Below are positions 14,235 through 23,970 of a DNA stretch of 64,000 bases, piece by piece. Both the position numbers and the translations under genes were made by a program. This stretch comes from Thermocrinis ruber (GTDB lineage Bacteria > Aquificota > Aquificia > Aquificales > Aquificaceae). The DNA lies in the NCBI RefSeq assembly GCF_000512735.1, contig NZ_CP007028.1:682001-746000 (forward strand). The letters run 5' to 3'. Positions within the stretch are counted from its first letter, which is position 1. Every line of letters begins with the position of its first letter. The notes below the pieces were generated by a model that was given only the letters and a program-made list of their open reading frames with translations, searched no databases and was not told the DNA's origin.

Positions 14235-15089
14235 TTAAGGGTTAGTCCCTTCCTTCTCAAGGATTTCATCAATTTTGATAGCTATTCTTTCAATCCTTTT
14301 TGAAATAGAACATATTAGAATTGGATCTGTCCGTGATAATCCTTCAAGAACTTCAATTTCCTCGTTAAGTTTGTTAATTTCATGCCATATATAAAGTATA
14401 TTTTCCACAAAACCTTTATCTAAAGCTGATAATTTATTTAGTGTTGAAGATAATAGTGTCATGTGAATAGGGTTAATACTTGGCTTATTTTCTCTATCTC
14501 CAGATCCCTCCTCTTCAAAGTAATGTTGCACGTTTTCCATCGTAGGGCATTGCGATCTTAGTTTCATTTCCCTTATGTATTCCTCTAAAAACTTTATAGT
14601 TTCCTCGATATCTTCCTGTTTCGATTGTTTCGATCTCTCAAGGTTTTCATAGACAAACATAAGTATTTTTATCTCATTCATTAGATAATCAGGGAAATAT
14701 TTTCCATATTTTTCGGTTAGTTCATAAAACCACTTTAAATCAAATCTGAAAAATCTTAGAACTGTGAAATAAACTTCATAAAATTGTGTAAAGTTTTCAA
14801 TCAATGAAATAAGAATATACCTCAATTCCAATAAAATACTTGATTTCAGTTCTCTAATTTCTCTCTTAGATTCGCATTCCTTCAAGAGTATACCCACAAG
14901 CGTACTTAAAAATACACTAATTGGAATTGCTGAAATCGGAATATATTTTGAAAGGCTTGGACTATCAAGTATCAATGGAAGGGAAAACACTATAGATGTT
15001 AACATTATTAATATTCCAAGGAATAACTGGTTTATACCCTCCAGTAAATCTTTTAGCATCACTTTTACTTTTTTCTTTACCTTTTTCAT
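14235..15089 (-). CDS. Two-TM protein with helical cytoplasmic domain, last gene of the helicase-methyltransferase operon
   Basis: A 284-aa protein. Two hydrophobic segments lie near residues 20-40 and 48-68, followed by about 210 residues of charged helical sequence (SKREIRELKSSILLELRYI..., KQEDIEETIKFLEEYIREM..., ISKRIERIAIKIDEILEKE). The family is not recognised. Its ATG overlaps the methyltransferase stop by 4 bp (ATGA), so it is translated with the operon and could be a membrane effector or anchor; that role is a guess from position. It is more AT-rich than the genes around it. Confidence 0.55.
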   Translation of the reverse strand: MKKVKKKVKVMLKDLLEGINQLFLGILIMLTSIVFSLPLILDSPSLSKYIPISAIPISVFLSTLVGILLKECESKREIRELKSSILLELRYILISLIENFTQFYEVYFTVLRFFRFDLKWFYELTEKYGKYFPDYLMNEIKILMFVYENLERSKQSKQEDIEETIKFLEEYIREMKLRSQCPTMENVQHYFEEEGSGDRENKPSINPIHMTLLSSTLNKLSALDKGFVENILYIWHEINKLNEEIEVLEGLSRTDPILICSISKRIERIAIKIDEILEKEGTNP

Positions 15090-18000
15090 TTTTCCAACTC
15101 TATAGTCCTTATCTCCTCCTCCGTTAAGCCATAAAGCTTATAAACAAGCTGGTCTATTTCTCTTTCAAGCTCTTTGACTTTTTGCTGTTTTTCTTGGCTG
15201 GTCTCAAAATCGGGGGATTGGGTAAGCGTGAGGATTTCTTGGACTTTTTGGACTATTTGGTCGGCGAGGGGTTGGGTTTGAGGAGTGAGGGGTGGGATGG
15301 GGAGTTGTTCTAAAAATGCTTTCTTATATCGGTATCCATCTTCTCCTAATCCACCGCCGGCATAAAAAGTTTTGAAGAAGAATGCCACTGGTTTTGAATT
15401 TAGAAGCCCAAGCAAGTATTTTAGGTTTTTACCAGTCATTAGAAAACCAGTAGCCTCAACATAAATTCCTGTGTTGTCATATGCAAAGCTTGGTTCCCTT
15501 ACTATCTCCTGCCACACTATCTTTTCCTTTTCAAATTCTAGGTAGTAATCACAAGGTCTTAACTCCCACCAGTAATCACCCTGGTCATCCCTGTCAAAAA
15601 GTCCTTTACCCTTTCCTTTTACATTTGCAAAACTCATAAAGTGGTTATAAAGTGCTGGAAAAGTCTTTTTGAAAAATTCCTCTGGGTCTTCTTGCCCTCT
15701 GTGTTCGTTAGTCCATCCAGCTGGAATAATGATTACCCACAATCCCGCCCACTTATACCTATACCTCTCAATATCCCTACCTCTCAAAACTGGCTTAATT
15801 ATTTCCTCTGTTCTCCTTCTCTCCTCTTCATCCTTGCAATTTGCCAAAATCCTGTTTCTTGTTTCTGTGTCTATGATAAAAGCGTCGTTGTATCCAGTTT
15901 TAATTCCATAATAAATCTTTACATCCCACTCTTTTAAGGGTTTTCCTGCTTTTTCAATCTTTTCTTTTAAGCATAAAACTTTGTCATCTCCGAGTGTCCA
16001 GCAGTTGTTGGAGAGTTTTTCTTGCAACATGGTTTGCCAGTTTCCAACATAAGCGGTCTGCCAGTCTCTTAAATCTTGCCAAGTTTCAACATCACTCCAA
16101 GACTCCACCCTTTTAAGCACTGTTTCAGTTTCTTGTTCTATTAAATACTTGCTCCTTTTTCTCAAATAGCTTTCTAAGTCTTTCACATCGCTTGGCACTG
16201 TTAAGAAGTCAAAGGTGTGTCCCTTTGGTGGTTTTTCTTTTTTGAATAGAAGGATGCAAGTATCCACTGTTTGTTCAAAAACTCTATAACCGCCAAAGTC
16301 TATAAGCTTTATGATGGTGGTTTTTTCTTTTAAAAACTTTCTTAGCTTTTCTCCATACTTTGCCCTCATCCATTTATTGCTTGTTATGTATGCCAAAACG
16401 CCCTGTTGTTTCAAAAGCTGATAACCTTTTTCGTAAAAATACACATAAAGGTCTGCGGTGGATGTGAAAACTTCGTAGCCCTGCTTTTGGAGTAATGGTT
16501 TATCTTTCTTAATTTTCTCCTGCCTCACATACGGCGGATTTCCAATCACTACATCAAACCCATCCATCACTCCAAACATCCACTCGGGGTCAAACCAATC
16601 TGCCTTTGCGGTGGGATCCAAAATGTCAAAGCTTATTATTTTCCGGACATCTTTGTTGTCCCATCCTTGCTTTTTCAAAAGCTCCGCTAACTTTTCCCTT
16701 AACTCTCTGTCTTTTTCTTCCAATTCTTGCTTTTGCTTTCTGTTTCTAACTCTGAAGTATCTTTCCCTTATCCTCTTTAGCTCGCATTCTATTTTCATCA
16801 TCTCTTGAGTTCTTATAATTCCTACACTTCCTCGCCTTGAACTTTCCAGACCTATTAGTGTGTTGGCACATACAAACTTTGTCTCAAGGTGGGGCAATGG
16901 GAGTATGCCAAAGTTGTTGTTTTTGTCGTTGCTGGGCTTTTGGTCAAGGATCAAAGACAGGAAAAACCTTAGCTTTGTCAGTTGCACCGCTATGGGCTGG
17001 ATATCCACTCCGTATATGCAGTTTTGGATGAGATAAAGCTTTCTTCCGTAGTCGGGGTAATTCCTTTGCTCGTTGAAGACTTCCAAAAGGTATGCCCTTT
17101 CTTCGTTTCTTTCCTCTTGGGTCATCTCTTCCCATCGCTCGGAGAGTTCATTGGTTAGTCTTCTTAGCTGTTCTTCCTTCCAAAGTTCGTTGGTTGGGTC
17201 TATTCTGTTAAGAAGTTCCACGAGTTTATGTAAGGCTCCCATGCAAAAGGCACCACTGCCACAGGCGGGGTCTATGATTTTTACATCCGCTATGGCTCGG
17301 ACAAGCTCCTTTCTCTCTTCATCGGAAAGCTGGGGTTCCTCTTGGTAAAATAGGTTTTCAATCTTTTCTTCACTTAAGCTCGTTCTTGTTTTGAAGTACT
17401 CCTTTAGGCTTTCTTCCACCATGTAATCTACGATCTCTTTGGGGGTGTAATAGCTTCCTGTTGCCTTGCGGGCGGTGGTGGCGGTCTCTGGATTGTAGGA
17501 CGCAAGCAGGTTTTCAAAGACCTTTCCCAAAAGCTCTGGGTCAAGGGCTACTTCTTGGTCTATGGGGCTTGACTCATCGGTGGTCCAGTTGTAGTCTTTG
17601 AAAATGGCTATTAGTCCTCTGAACTTTGCCCTTCCAAGTCCATATTTTGAAAGGTCTGTTTCTTGCTCTTTCTCTTGGAAGAAGTATTTATCGGGCACTT
17701 TGGCTTGTTTATCAGATCTTCTTGAAAAGCCGTCTATGTATTGGCTGTCTTTGTCCAAACACTCAAAAAGCCCTCCGTTTATGAAGGGAATGTTTTCAAA
17801 AAGCCCTAAGACTTCCTCCGGGGGTATCAAAAATTTGTCTTCATACCTGTATAGGCTCTTTATTCCAAAGGTGTTTCTGTTTTTGAGAAAGCCTTCGTCC
17901 TTTGCCCATCCTCTTTCGTTTATGGGTCTGTTCAAAGTGGCAAAAAATAGATTTTGAAGTATGGCGTTGTAGTAGTTGTGTCCGTTTCCAAAGTCCTTGA

Positions 18001-18718
18001 CTATGTTTTTTAACTCCTTTGGGTCAAAAAGCTTTTCGGGGACAAGTCCCATCTGTTTGATGAACCACACAAACATTAGCCTTGTAATAAGGCGGATAAG
18101 ATTCTCTTCCTTTTGTCCTCCGGGGAAGAATATTTCCTTTTAGTAGTTTTCCAACGCATGATAAAACCAAGTTTGAATTTCTTTGTAAAACTCCTTTGTT
18201 AGTGGTTGGACGCTAAAGGCTTTTTTGATATCCTCTAAGCTTTTGAATTCACACTCTCCCACTTGCTTTATAAAGGTCTTGTTGGGTAGCTCTGGGCTCA
18301 CAAAGTAGGTGTATCTTTTGTATGGGCTATACTCTCTCCTTGTGCCATAGGGTTCTGTAAAGACCAAAGAAAAGCGGAAGGATTTTCCCTCCTGCGGGTA
18401 AAAAACAAAAAGCCCTGCGATTAATCGGTCTGCTTTTAGGATTTCCTTGGCGATTTCAAACTGTCTTTTTTTACTGCTCCTTTCTGTGATGTTTTCTTTT
18501 AGCTCTATGGCGTATGCCTTGAATTTTCCTATGTCCTCAAGCCCTTTGTGTGCTACCTGCCTTATAGAATGAACCTTTTCTCTTAAATCTCCCTTTCTTA
18601 GATCAATAAAAATCTCCTCTTCTTCTTCTGTAAAGTCCTTCTTAAAGAAAAAGTCCTTTAATCTTTCAAGGGAAAAGTCCTCTGCCAGTTCTTTGGCTAA
18701 CTTTTCTCCCTCACTCAT
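15086..18718 (-). pseudogene. Type IIG-like restriction-modification DNA methyltransferase, interrupted by an in-frame TAA
   Basis: One 1210-codon frame is broken only by TAA at 18142-18140. The first part (192 aa, 18718-18140) carries the N-terminal domain usual in these enzymes (ERSSKKRQFEIAKEIL...FRFSLVFTEPYG...YKRYTYFVSPELPNKTFIKQ). After the stop the same frame goes on KEIFFPGGQKEENLIRLITRLMFVWFI and into the methyltransferase. Here motif I (IIDPACGSGAF) and the N6-adenine motif NPPYVRQE are about 240 residues apart, followed by a target-recognition region. The next ATG (18076) could give a separate 996-aa protein. It overlaps the helicase gene by 8 bp. It is either a nonsense-inactivated gene or a split enzyme. 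Confidence 0.85.
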
Positions 18719-21700
18719 GCTGATTTTCTACTGCTATTATAACCTCTTGGCTTTCTTCCTTAAAGCGTGCTTTGGTTTTTTCCAAGAAGTCCTCTCCAAG
18801 GTCTGCCTTTAGCTTTTGTATTTTCTTTTTCAACTCCTCTGGCTTGTTTAAGACTGTTTCCCAACTTGTGATTTCCGAAAGCACATACTCGGGGAGTGTT
18901 TGGTATTCGGTTAGGTCCTCCATCAAGGCGTTTAAAAATTTTCTCTCCTCTTTGAGTTCATCCATCTTCAAAAGGGTGGAGACCATGTTAAATGCCTTAC
19001 TTTCCAAGCTGTTTTCACTTCTTGCCCTCTTGATTACAAAGGAATGGCTTGAAAGCACCTTTTGGTAATGCTCCCAAAACTCCGGAGAAAGCTCCCTTCC
19101 CTTTTCCTCCGGGCTTGCCTTTATTTTTTCATAAACCTCCTCAAAGCTAACCTCTAAGGGCATGCTCTGGCTGTAGTCCTTGTATCCAACAAAAAGGTCT
19201 TTTCCTCTTCTTATGAACACCATAAGCTCGTTCTTTTCTCCCTTTTTGGCTACCTTTACCCTGCGTGGCATCTCTTTAAGCTCTTGTTTTATCCAAGGAT
19301 GTTTTTCAAGGATCTCTTCGTATTCTTTTTTGACCTTTGAGAAAAAGCTTTCTTCTTCTTCTTGGTAGGTGTTTAGCTTTTTGTATAGCTCGGATGGTTT
19401 GGGCTCCTCTTCAGGAGAAAAGATTTTGGCATCCTCTCCCAAAACATGGTGGATCATAAACATCTTTGTTTGGGCGATCTCCCTTGATTTGGCTATGTCT
19501 GCTCCCTTCTCCGTGGGGAAGAAATTGACGATGAATATCTCATCATAAACCTTTCTGCCTATACGGTTTATCCTTCCCACCCTTTGGATCACGCGCACGG
19601 GGTTCCAAGGTATGTCGTAATTTATCACCACTCCAGCCCTGTTTAGGTTTATGCCTTCCGAAAGTTTGTCGGTGGTTATAAGTATGTGGTATTTGTCCTC
19701 TTGGTTTTCGTATTGGGCGTCAAAGTTTTTGAGGATTTCTTCCTGTGTTCTTTTGCTTATTTGTCCTATGGCGGAAAGGACTTTACCGTTGAATTCCCTT
19801 TCCAGCAACTCCTTTAGGTGCTTTGCGGTATCCACATACTCGGTAAATACCACCACCTTTATGTTCTTTTCCAAAAATTCTTTTATACCTTCAATAAGCC
19901 TTTTTGCCTTTGGGTCCTCCTCCAAAAGCCTTAACTCTTCCATCTTTTGCTTTAGCTCCTCAAAAAGCTCTATGTCCTCCTGTATGTGCCGGAAGAACTT
20001 TTCCTTTTCTTTGAATTTGTCAATTTCGTAGATTTTGTGGTATTTTTTGTTGATCTCTCCACTTTCAAGTGCCTGTTTATACTCATTAAGGGCTTTTTCT
20101 ATTTCCTCATCGGTTGCATCCGCCAGCTTTTCCATTAGCTTTCTGTCAAGGATGAACTTTCCTGTTTTCTCGGCAAACTTCAAAGCAGTTTCGTGTATTC
20201 CTATGAAGTTTTTCAAGCTCTCGTAAAAGGCTTTAAAACTGCTTTCAAAACGCTTTACCAAAAGTCTTCTCATAAAGTCGTAGAGGTTTTTCTGATAAAG
20301 GTATATAAAGTTCTCCTCGGGAGATCCTGCGTTATCCTCCTCGGGCTCATAGCCCTTTTCATACTTTATGGGAATATATATGGCTCCGTGAAATCTTCCG
20401 CCCTCCTCCGGCTCATAGAAAGCCCTTATCACCTCGTCATAAAAGTCAAGCTGTTTTTTGTCCAACTCAAAAAACCACTCCTGCGGGTCCCTCACCTCTG
20501 GCATTTGGATTTTGTCTTTGTAGTATTTAAGGTCAAGGCGGTTCCTTCTGATGACTACCTTTTCAATGACCGCCTTTATCTTTCGCGAAAGCTCCTTTGC
20601 CCTCTTAGAGACCTTTTCAATATCTATTTCCCTTTCTCCGAAAAGTTCCTTGTAATACTTTTTAGCCTTCTCTCTTTTTTTACTGTCGGGTGAATTGTGA
20701 TAGTTGTTGATGTATGCCAGTTTTTTAAACTCGTTGTCATACTCGTCAAACCTGTCTGCGAGGTTTCCGTCCAAGGTCAGTGTGGATTTTTTGGGGATGG
20801 TGAAAAGCTTTAAGAGGGCAAAGATGTCTGCGGGTCTGTTGTTAAAGGGTGTGGCGGTCAAAAGTATAACAGTCTTCCCTCTGCATATTTCACTAAGGTA
20901 AAAATAGCTTTCTGTCCTTTGGTTTCTAAAGCGGTGGGCTTCGTCTATGATGACCACTTCTATGTTTTTATCTTTTACATACTCTTTAACCTCCTCCAGC
21001 TTTCCCAAAGAAAAGACCTTCCAGCCATGAAGTTCAAAGTCCTCTATATACTTTTTCCACCCAGATTTTTCGTACTCGTCTCCCACAAGGTGCGGAGGGC
21101 ATATAACAATGCCTCTCTTTCCCAAAGCCTTGGCGGTGAGGCATGCGATGACGGTTTTTCCAAGTCCTACCACGTCCGCAAGTATTACACCTCCGTGGTC
21201 TTCACAGCAGGCAACCGCTTGGGCTACCGCAGAAAGCTGATAGTCGTAAGGCTTGTATTCCGCTCTTTCCATCAACTCCTCAAGCTCAGACATTGGAAGC
21301 TTTCCCTGATGGAGTTCCAAGTAGTTTTTCAGAAGGTAAGCGTATGCTACAAAGGGTGAGATCTCCTTAAAGAATGTCCGAGTTTTGAAAACTTTTATGA
21401 TGTCCCCCGGAGATAGAGGGACTGCCCTTTCCCATCTTTCGTCAAAGTACTTTTCTGCACTTTCAAAGCCGTAATCTTTTATTTCTACGTTGAACTCCTC
21501 CTGTCCTTTCAGTCCCGCAAGGGTTAGGTTGGAACTACCCGTGATAAAGGTATGCTGTAGGAGGTCTCCCTCAAGTTTGAAAAGATAAAGCTTTGCATGG
21601 TTTGGCTCTCTGGTCTTTTTTATGACTAACTTTTTCTCCTCCAAAAGCTTTAGGAAAAACTCCACCTGCTCGTATATTTCCTTCTTGTCAAGCTCCTCCG

Positions 21701-22007
21701 ACGTAAAGGCTTTCTCAAGGGACTGCAAAAAGCTGTTTTTTACCTCTTCCTTGCTTTTATTTCCATGCGCCAACTCGTAAAGTCCATAGACGCCCTTATC
21801 CACGCTCAAGCCCACAAGGACCTTTATGTGCTCCTCTTTTAGCTTTCCTTCCTTTTCCAACTCCTTTAGTGTCTCATACAGTGCCTGCACGCCAGAAAAG
21901 TAAAAGAAGCCCACCAAAAACTTAAGCTCTCTGCTGTGTTTTATAAGGGTTTTTAGCCTTCCCTCTAAAGTCCTTTCTTGGGCGTTGGTGATGAAATTTT
22001 GACTCAT
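18711..22007 (-). CDS. PLD-domain SNF2-family helicase (defence/restriction type)
   Basis: A 1098-aa protein. The N-terminal about 220 residues form a phospholipase D-like domain with the HxK motif in NHAKLYLFK and TGSSNLTLAGL. Then comes an SF2/SNF2 helicase: YDYQLSAV, Walker A DVVGLGKT, IIDEAHRF, LLTATPFNNRP, and in the second lobe VVFTEYVDTAKHL, LITTDKLSEGINL and QRVGRINRIGR. Such fusions occur beside adenine methyltransferases in restriction-like phage defence loci. It is the first gene of a three-gene operon with the methyltransferase and the two-TM protein. Confidence 0.85.
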   Translation of the reverse strand: MSQNFITNAQERTLEGRLKTLIKHSRELKFLVGFFYFSGVQALYETLKELEKEGKLKEEHIKVLVGLSVDKGVYGLYELAHGNKSKEEVKNSFLQSLEKAFTSEELDKKEIYEQVEFFLKLLEEKKLVIKKTREPNHAKLYLFKLEGDLLQHTFITGSSNLTLAGLKGQEEFNVEIKDYGFESAEKYFDERWERAVPLSPGDIIKVFKTRTFFKEISPFVAYAYLLKNYLELHQGKLPMSELEELMERAEYKPYDYQLSAVAQAVACCEDHGGVILADVVGLGKTVIACLTAKALGKRGIVICPPHLVGDEYEKSGWKKYIEDFELHGWKVFSLGKLEEVKEYVKDKNIEVVIIDEAHRFRNQRTESYFYLSEICRGKTVILLTATPFNNRPADIFALLKLFTIPKKSTLTLDGNLADRFDEYDNEFKKLAYINNYHNSPDSKKREKAKKYYKELFGEREIDIEKVSKRAKELSRKIKAVIEKVVIRRNRLDLKYYKDKIQMPEVRDPQEWFFELDKKQLDFYDEVIRAFYEPEEGGRFHGAIYIPIKYEKGYEPEEDNAGSPEENFIYLYQKNLYDFMRRLLVKRFESSFKAFYESLKNFIGIHETALKFAEKTGKFILDRKLMEKLADATDEEIEKALNEYKQALESGEINKKYHKIYEIDKFKEKEKFFRHIQEDIELFEELKQKMEELRLLEEDPKAKRLIEGIKEFLEKNIKVVVFTEYVDTAKHLKELLEREFNGKVLSAIGQISKRTQEEILKNFDAQYENQEDKYHILITTDKLSEGINLNRAGVVINYDIPWNPVRVIQRVGRINRIGRKVYDEIFIVNFFPTEKGADIAKSREIAQTKMFMIHHVLGEDAKIFSPEEEPKPSELYKKLNTYQEEEESFFSKVKKEYEEILEKHPWIKQELKEMPRRVKVAKKGEKNELMVFIRRGKDLFVGYKDYSQSMPLEVSFEEVYEKIKASPEEKGRELSPEFWEHYQKVLSSHSFVIKRARSENSLESKAFNMVSTLLKMDELKEERKFLNALMEDLTEYQTLPEYVLSEITSWETVLNKPEELKKKIQKLKADLGEDFLEKTKARFKEESQEVIIAVENQHE

Positions 22008-22031
22008 TAAAAGGAGATTATATTCCCTTCC

Positions 22032-23396
22032 TTATCCAACCGATTCGTATATTCTTGCCCTCCACTTAGCACCCAAGCTCTTTGCCAGCTCCTCCGTTTT
22101 TTTCATATCCACGCCCGGGTAATCTACCGCGGTGGCAACTACCTCAAAGCCCAAGCTTTTTGCGGTCTTTATAAACTCTATTACCTTTTCAAAGGCATCC
22201 GGTCGGGTGGGTCTGCAGACTTTGTCGTATGTCTCTTTATCGGGGGCATTCAGGCTAACAGACCAAACATCCACAAGACCCACAAGCTCCTTTAGTCTCT
22301 CCTTTGGCATAAAGGTAAGCAAAAGACCGTTGGTATCTACGCGGACCCTTCCACCTTTGGACTTTACCCACTTTGCAACCTCCTTAAGGGCAGAGAACCT
22401 CAAGGTGGGCTCTCCGTATCCACAAAAAACTATCTCCTCATACTTGGTGGGGTCTTCTATCTCTCTTATTACCTCTTCCACCGATGGGTCCCTTTCCACC
22501 CACACCCAGTAGCCCTTTACCATAAAGTTCCTTTCCCTTTCTCTTTGACAGAAGGCACAGTGAAGGTTGCACTTGTTGGTTAGGTTGATGTAAAGCTTGT
22601 TGTTGATTACGTATGTTATGGTGTCCTTTTTACCGTTGGTGTTCAGGTTGAAGATCAGCTTGGCGTTCTCTGAGGTCATCCTATCCACATCCTCCAGGTT
22701 GGTGTTTGGGATTAGTTTAGCCATAACTTCTGCGGTATGCCAGATGTTGGTGGGTTTGTTGGGCTTGCCTCTGACGGGCTGAGGTGCCAAAAAGGGGCTG
22801 TCCGTTTCCAAAAGTATGCGTTGGGTGGGGGTCCTCTTTACCACCTCCCTGAGGGCATCTGCCTTTGGGTAGGTGATTATGCCCGAGTAGGATATGTAAA
22901 AGCCAAGGTCCACGCATTTTTTCATAAACTCGTAGCTTCCAGTAAAGCAGTGCATCACACCGCCCACTTCGTAGGCTTTTTCTTCCTTAAGTATTCTGTA
23001 AGTTTCCTCCTCCGCATCCCTTGAGTGCACAACTATAGGAATGCCCAGCTCCCTCGCTATCTGAATTTGCTTTCTGAAGACATCCTCTTGCTTTTTCCTG
23101 TCGGAGTATTCTTTGTAAAAGTCCAGTCCCATTTCACCAAGGGCTTTTACCTTTGGGTTCTTTTGTGCCAGTTCCTTTAGCCAGTCTAAGTCCTCGTCCT
23201 TTACTTTATCCGCTTCGTGGGGATGAAATCCTATGGCACAGTAGACCTTTTCCACCTCTTGGGAAATTCTGAGGGCGTTCTGTATGGTTTTCCGATCATA
23301 ACCCACCGTTATCAAATACTCTAAGGAGTTATCCTTTATAGCTTCCTCGTAGTCTTCCTTTTTGAGAAGGTCCAAATGGCAATGGGTGTCTATCAT
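22032..23396 (-). CDS. TatD-family metal-dependent hydrolase fused to a radical SAM domain
   Basis: A 454-aa protein. Residues 1-255 are a TatD DNase-type TIM barrel (DTHCHLD, AIGFHPHEAD, GEMGLDFY, VVHSRDAEEET, MHCFTGSYEF, LLETDSPFLAPQPVRGKPN). Residues about 265-454 are a radical SAM domain with CNLHCAFC (Cx3Cx2C), IVFCGYGEPT and VDTNGLL. Radical SAM proteins linked to TatD are a known family; here the two are joined in one chain. The substrate is unknown. It lies upstream of the helicase operon on the same strand, 24 bp away. Confidence 0.9.
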   Translation of the reverse strand: MIDTHCHLDLLKKEDYEEAIKDNSLEYLITVGYDRKTIQNALRISQEVEKVYCAIGFHPHEADKVKDEDLDWLKELAQKNPKVKALGEMGLDFYKEYSDRKKQEDVFRKQIQIARELGIPIVVHSRDAEEETYRILKEEKAYEVGGVMHCFTGSYEFMKKCVDLGFYISYSGIITYPKADALREVVKRTPTQRILLETDSPFLAPQPVRGKPNKPTNIWHTAEVMAKLIPNTNLEDVDRMTSENAKLIFNLNTNGKKDTITYVINNKLYINLTNKCNLHCAFCQRERERNFMVKGYWVWVERDPSVEEVIREIEDPTKYEEIVFCGYGEPTLRFSALKEVAKWVKSKGGRVRVDTNGLLLTFMPKERLKELVGLVDVWSVSLNAPDKETYDKVCRPTRPDAFEKVIEFIKTAKSLGFEVVATAVDYPGVDMKKTEELAKSLGAKWRARIYESVG

Positions 23397-23487
23397 AAGC
23401 TAACGAGTTTAATCCCTCTATGCGTCCTTTTCAAGCCCTTTTGGGTTCGGTTCAAACAGCTGGAAAGTCCGTCGGTCTTTGGATGGT

Positions 23488-23958
23488 TCATAACTCCTGA
23501 AGGAGTTTTTCTACGTGTCCCTTTGCCTTTACGTTGTAGTATGCCCTTTTTATGGTTCCGTCTGGGTTTATAACAAAGGTGCTCCTTATTATGCCTGTGG
23601 TTTCTTTACCGTACATCTTTTTGGTGCCGTAGGCTCCGTATAGCTTCGCCACCGTGTAGTCTGGGTCGCTCAAAAGGGGAAAGTTCAGTTGGTATTTTTC
23701 TTGGAACTTTTTGTGGGAGGAGATGGGGTCTGGGCTTATACCCAGGACCCTGTAGCCTTTTGATATAAGGGTTTGCAGGTTATCCCTAAAATCGCAAGCC
23801 TCTTGGGTGCAACCAGGGGTGTTGTCCTTTGGGTAGAAGTATATTATCAGGTTCTGCCCAAGCAGGTCCTTGAGGCATACCTTTACCTCTTTGCCCTCTT
23901 CGTCTATACCCTCCAAGCAAAAGTCCGGTGCCTTATCTCCTTCCTTCAGCATAGCCAT
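23488..23958 (-). CDS. bcp: Bcp-type thiol peroxidase (peroxiredoxin Q)
   Basis: A 156-aa peroxiredoxin with KDNTPGCTQEACDFRDN: the peroxidatic Cys, and a resolving Cys five residues later as in atypical 2-Cys PrxQ. LGISPDPISSHKKFQEKYQLNFPLLSD follows as expected. It reduces hydrogen and organic peroxides with thioredoxin. It lies 12 bp after cfiA on the same strand. Confidence 0.93.
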   Translation of the reverse strand: MAMLKEGDKAPDFCLEGIDEEGKEVKVCLKDLLGQNLIIYFYPKDNTPGCTQEACDFRDNLQTLISKGYRVLGISPDPISSHKKFQEKYQLNFPLLSDPDYTVAKLYGAYGTKKMYGKETTGIIRSTFVINPDGTIKRAYYNVKAKGHVEKLLQEL

Positions 23959-23970
23959 GATTATAACCCA

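Noticed and set aside
14780-18180. Selenocysteine or pyrrolysine recoding as explanation for the in-frame stop in the methyltransferase gene
   Set aside because: The codon is TAA, which is not used for either amino acid, and no insertion element-like structure was seen.
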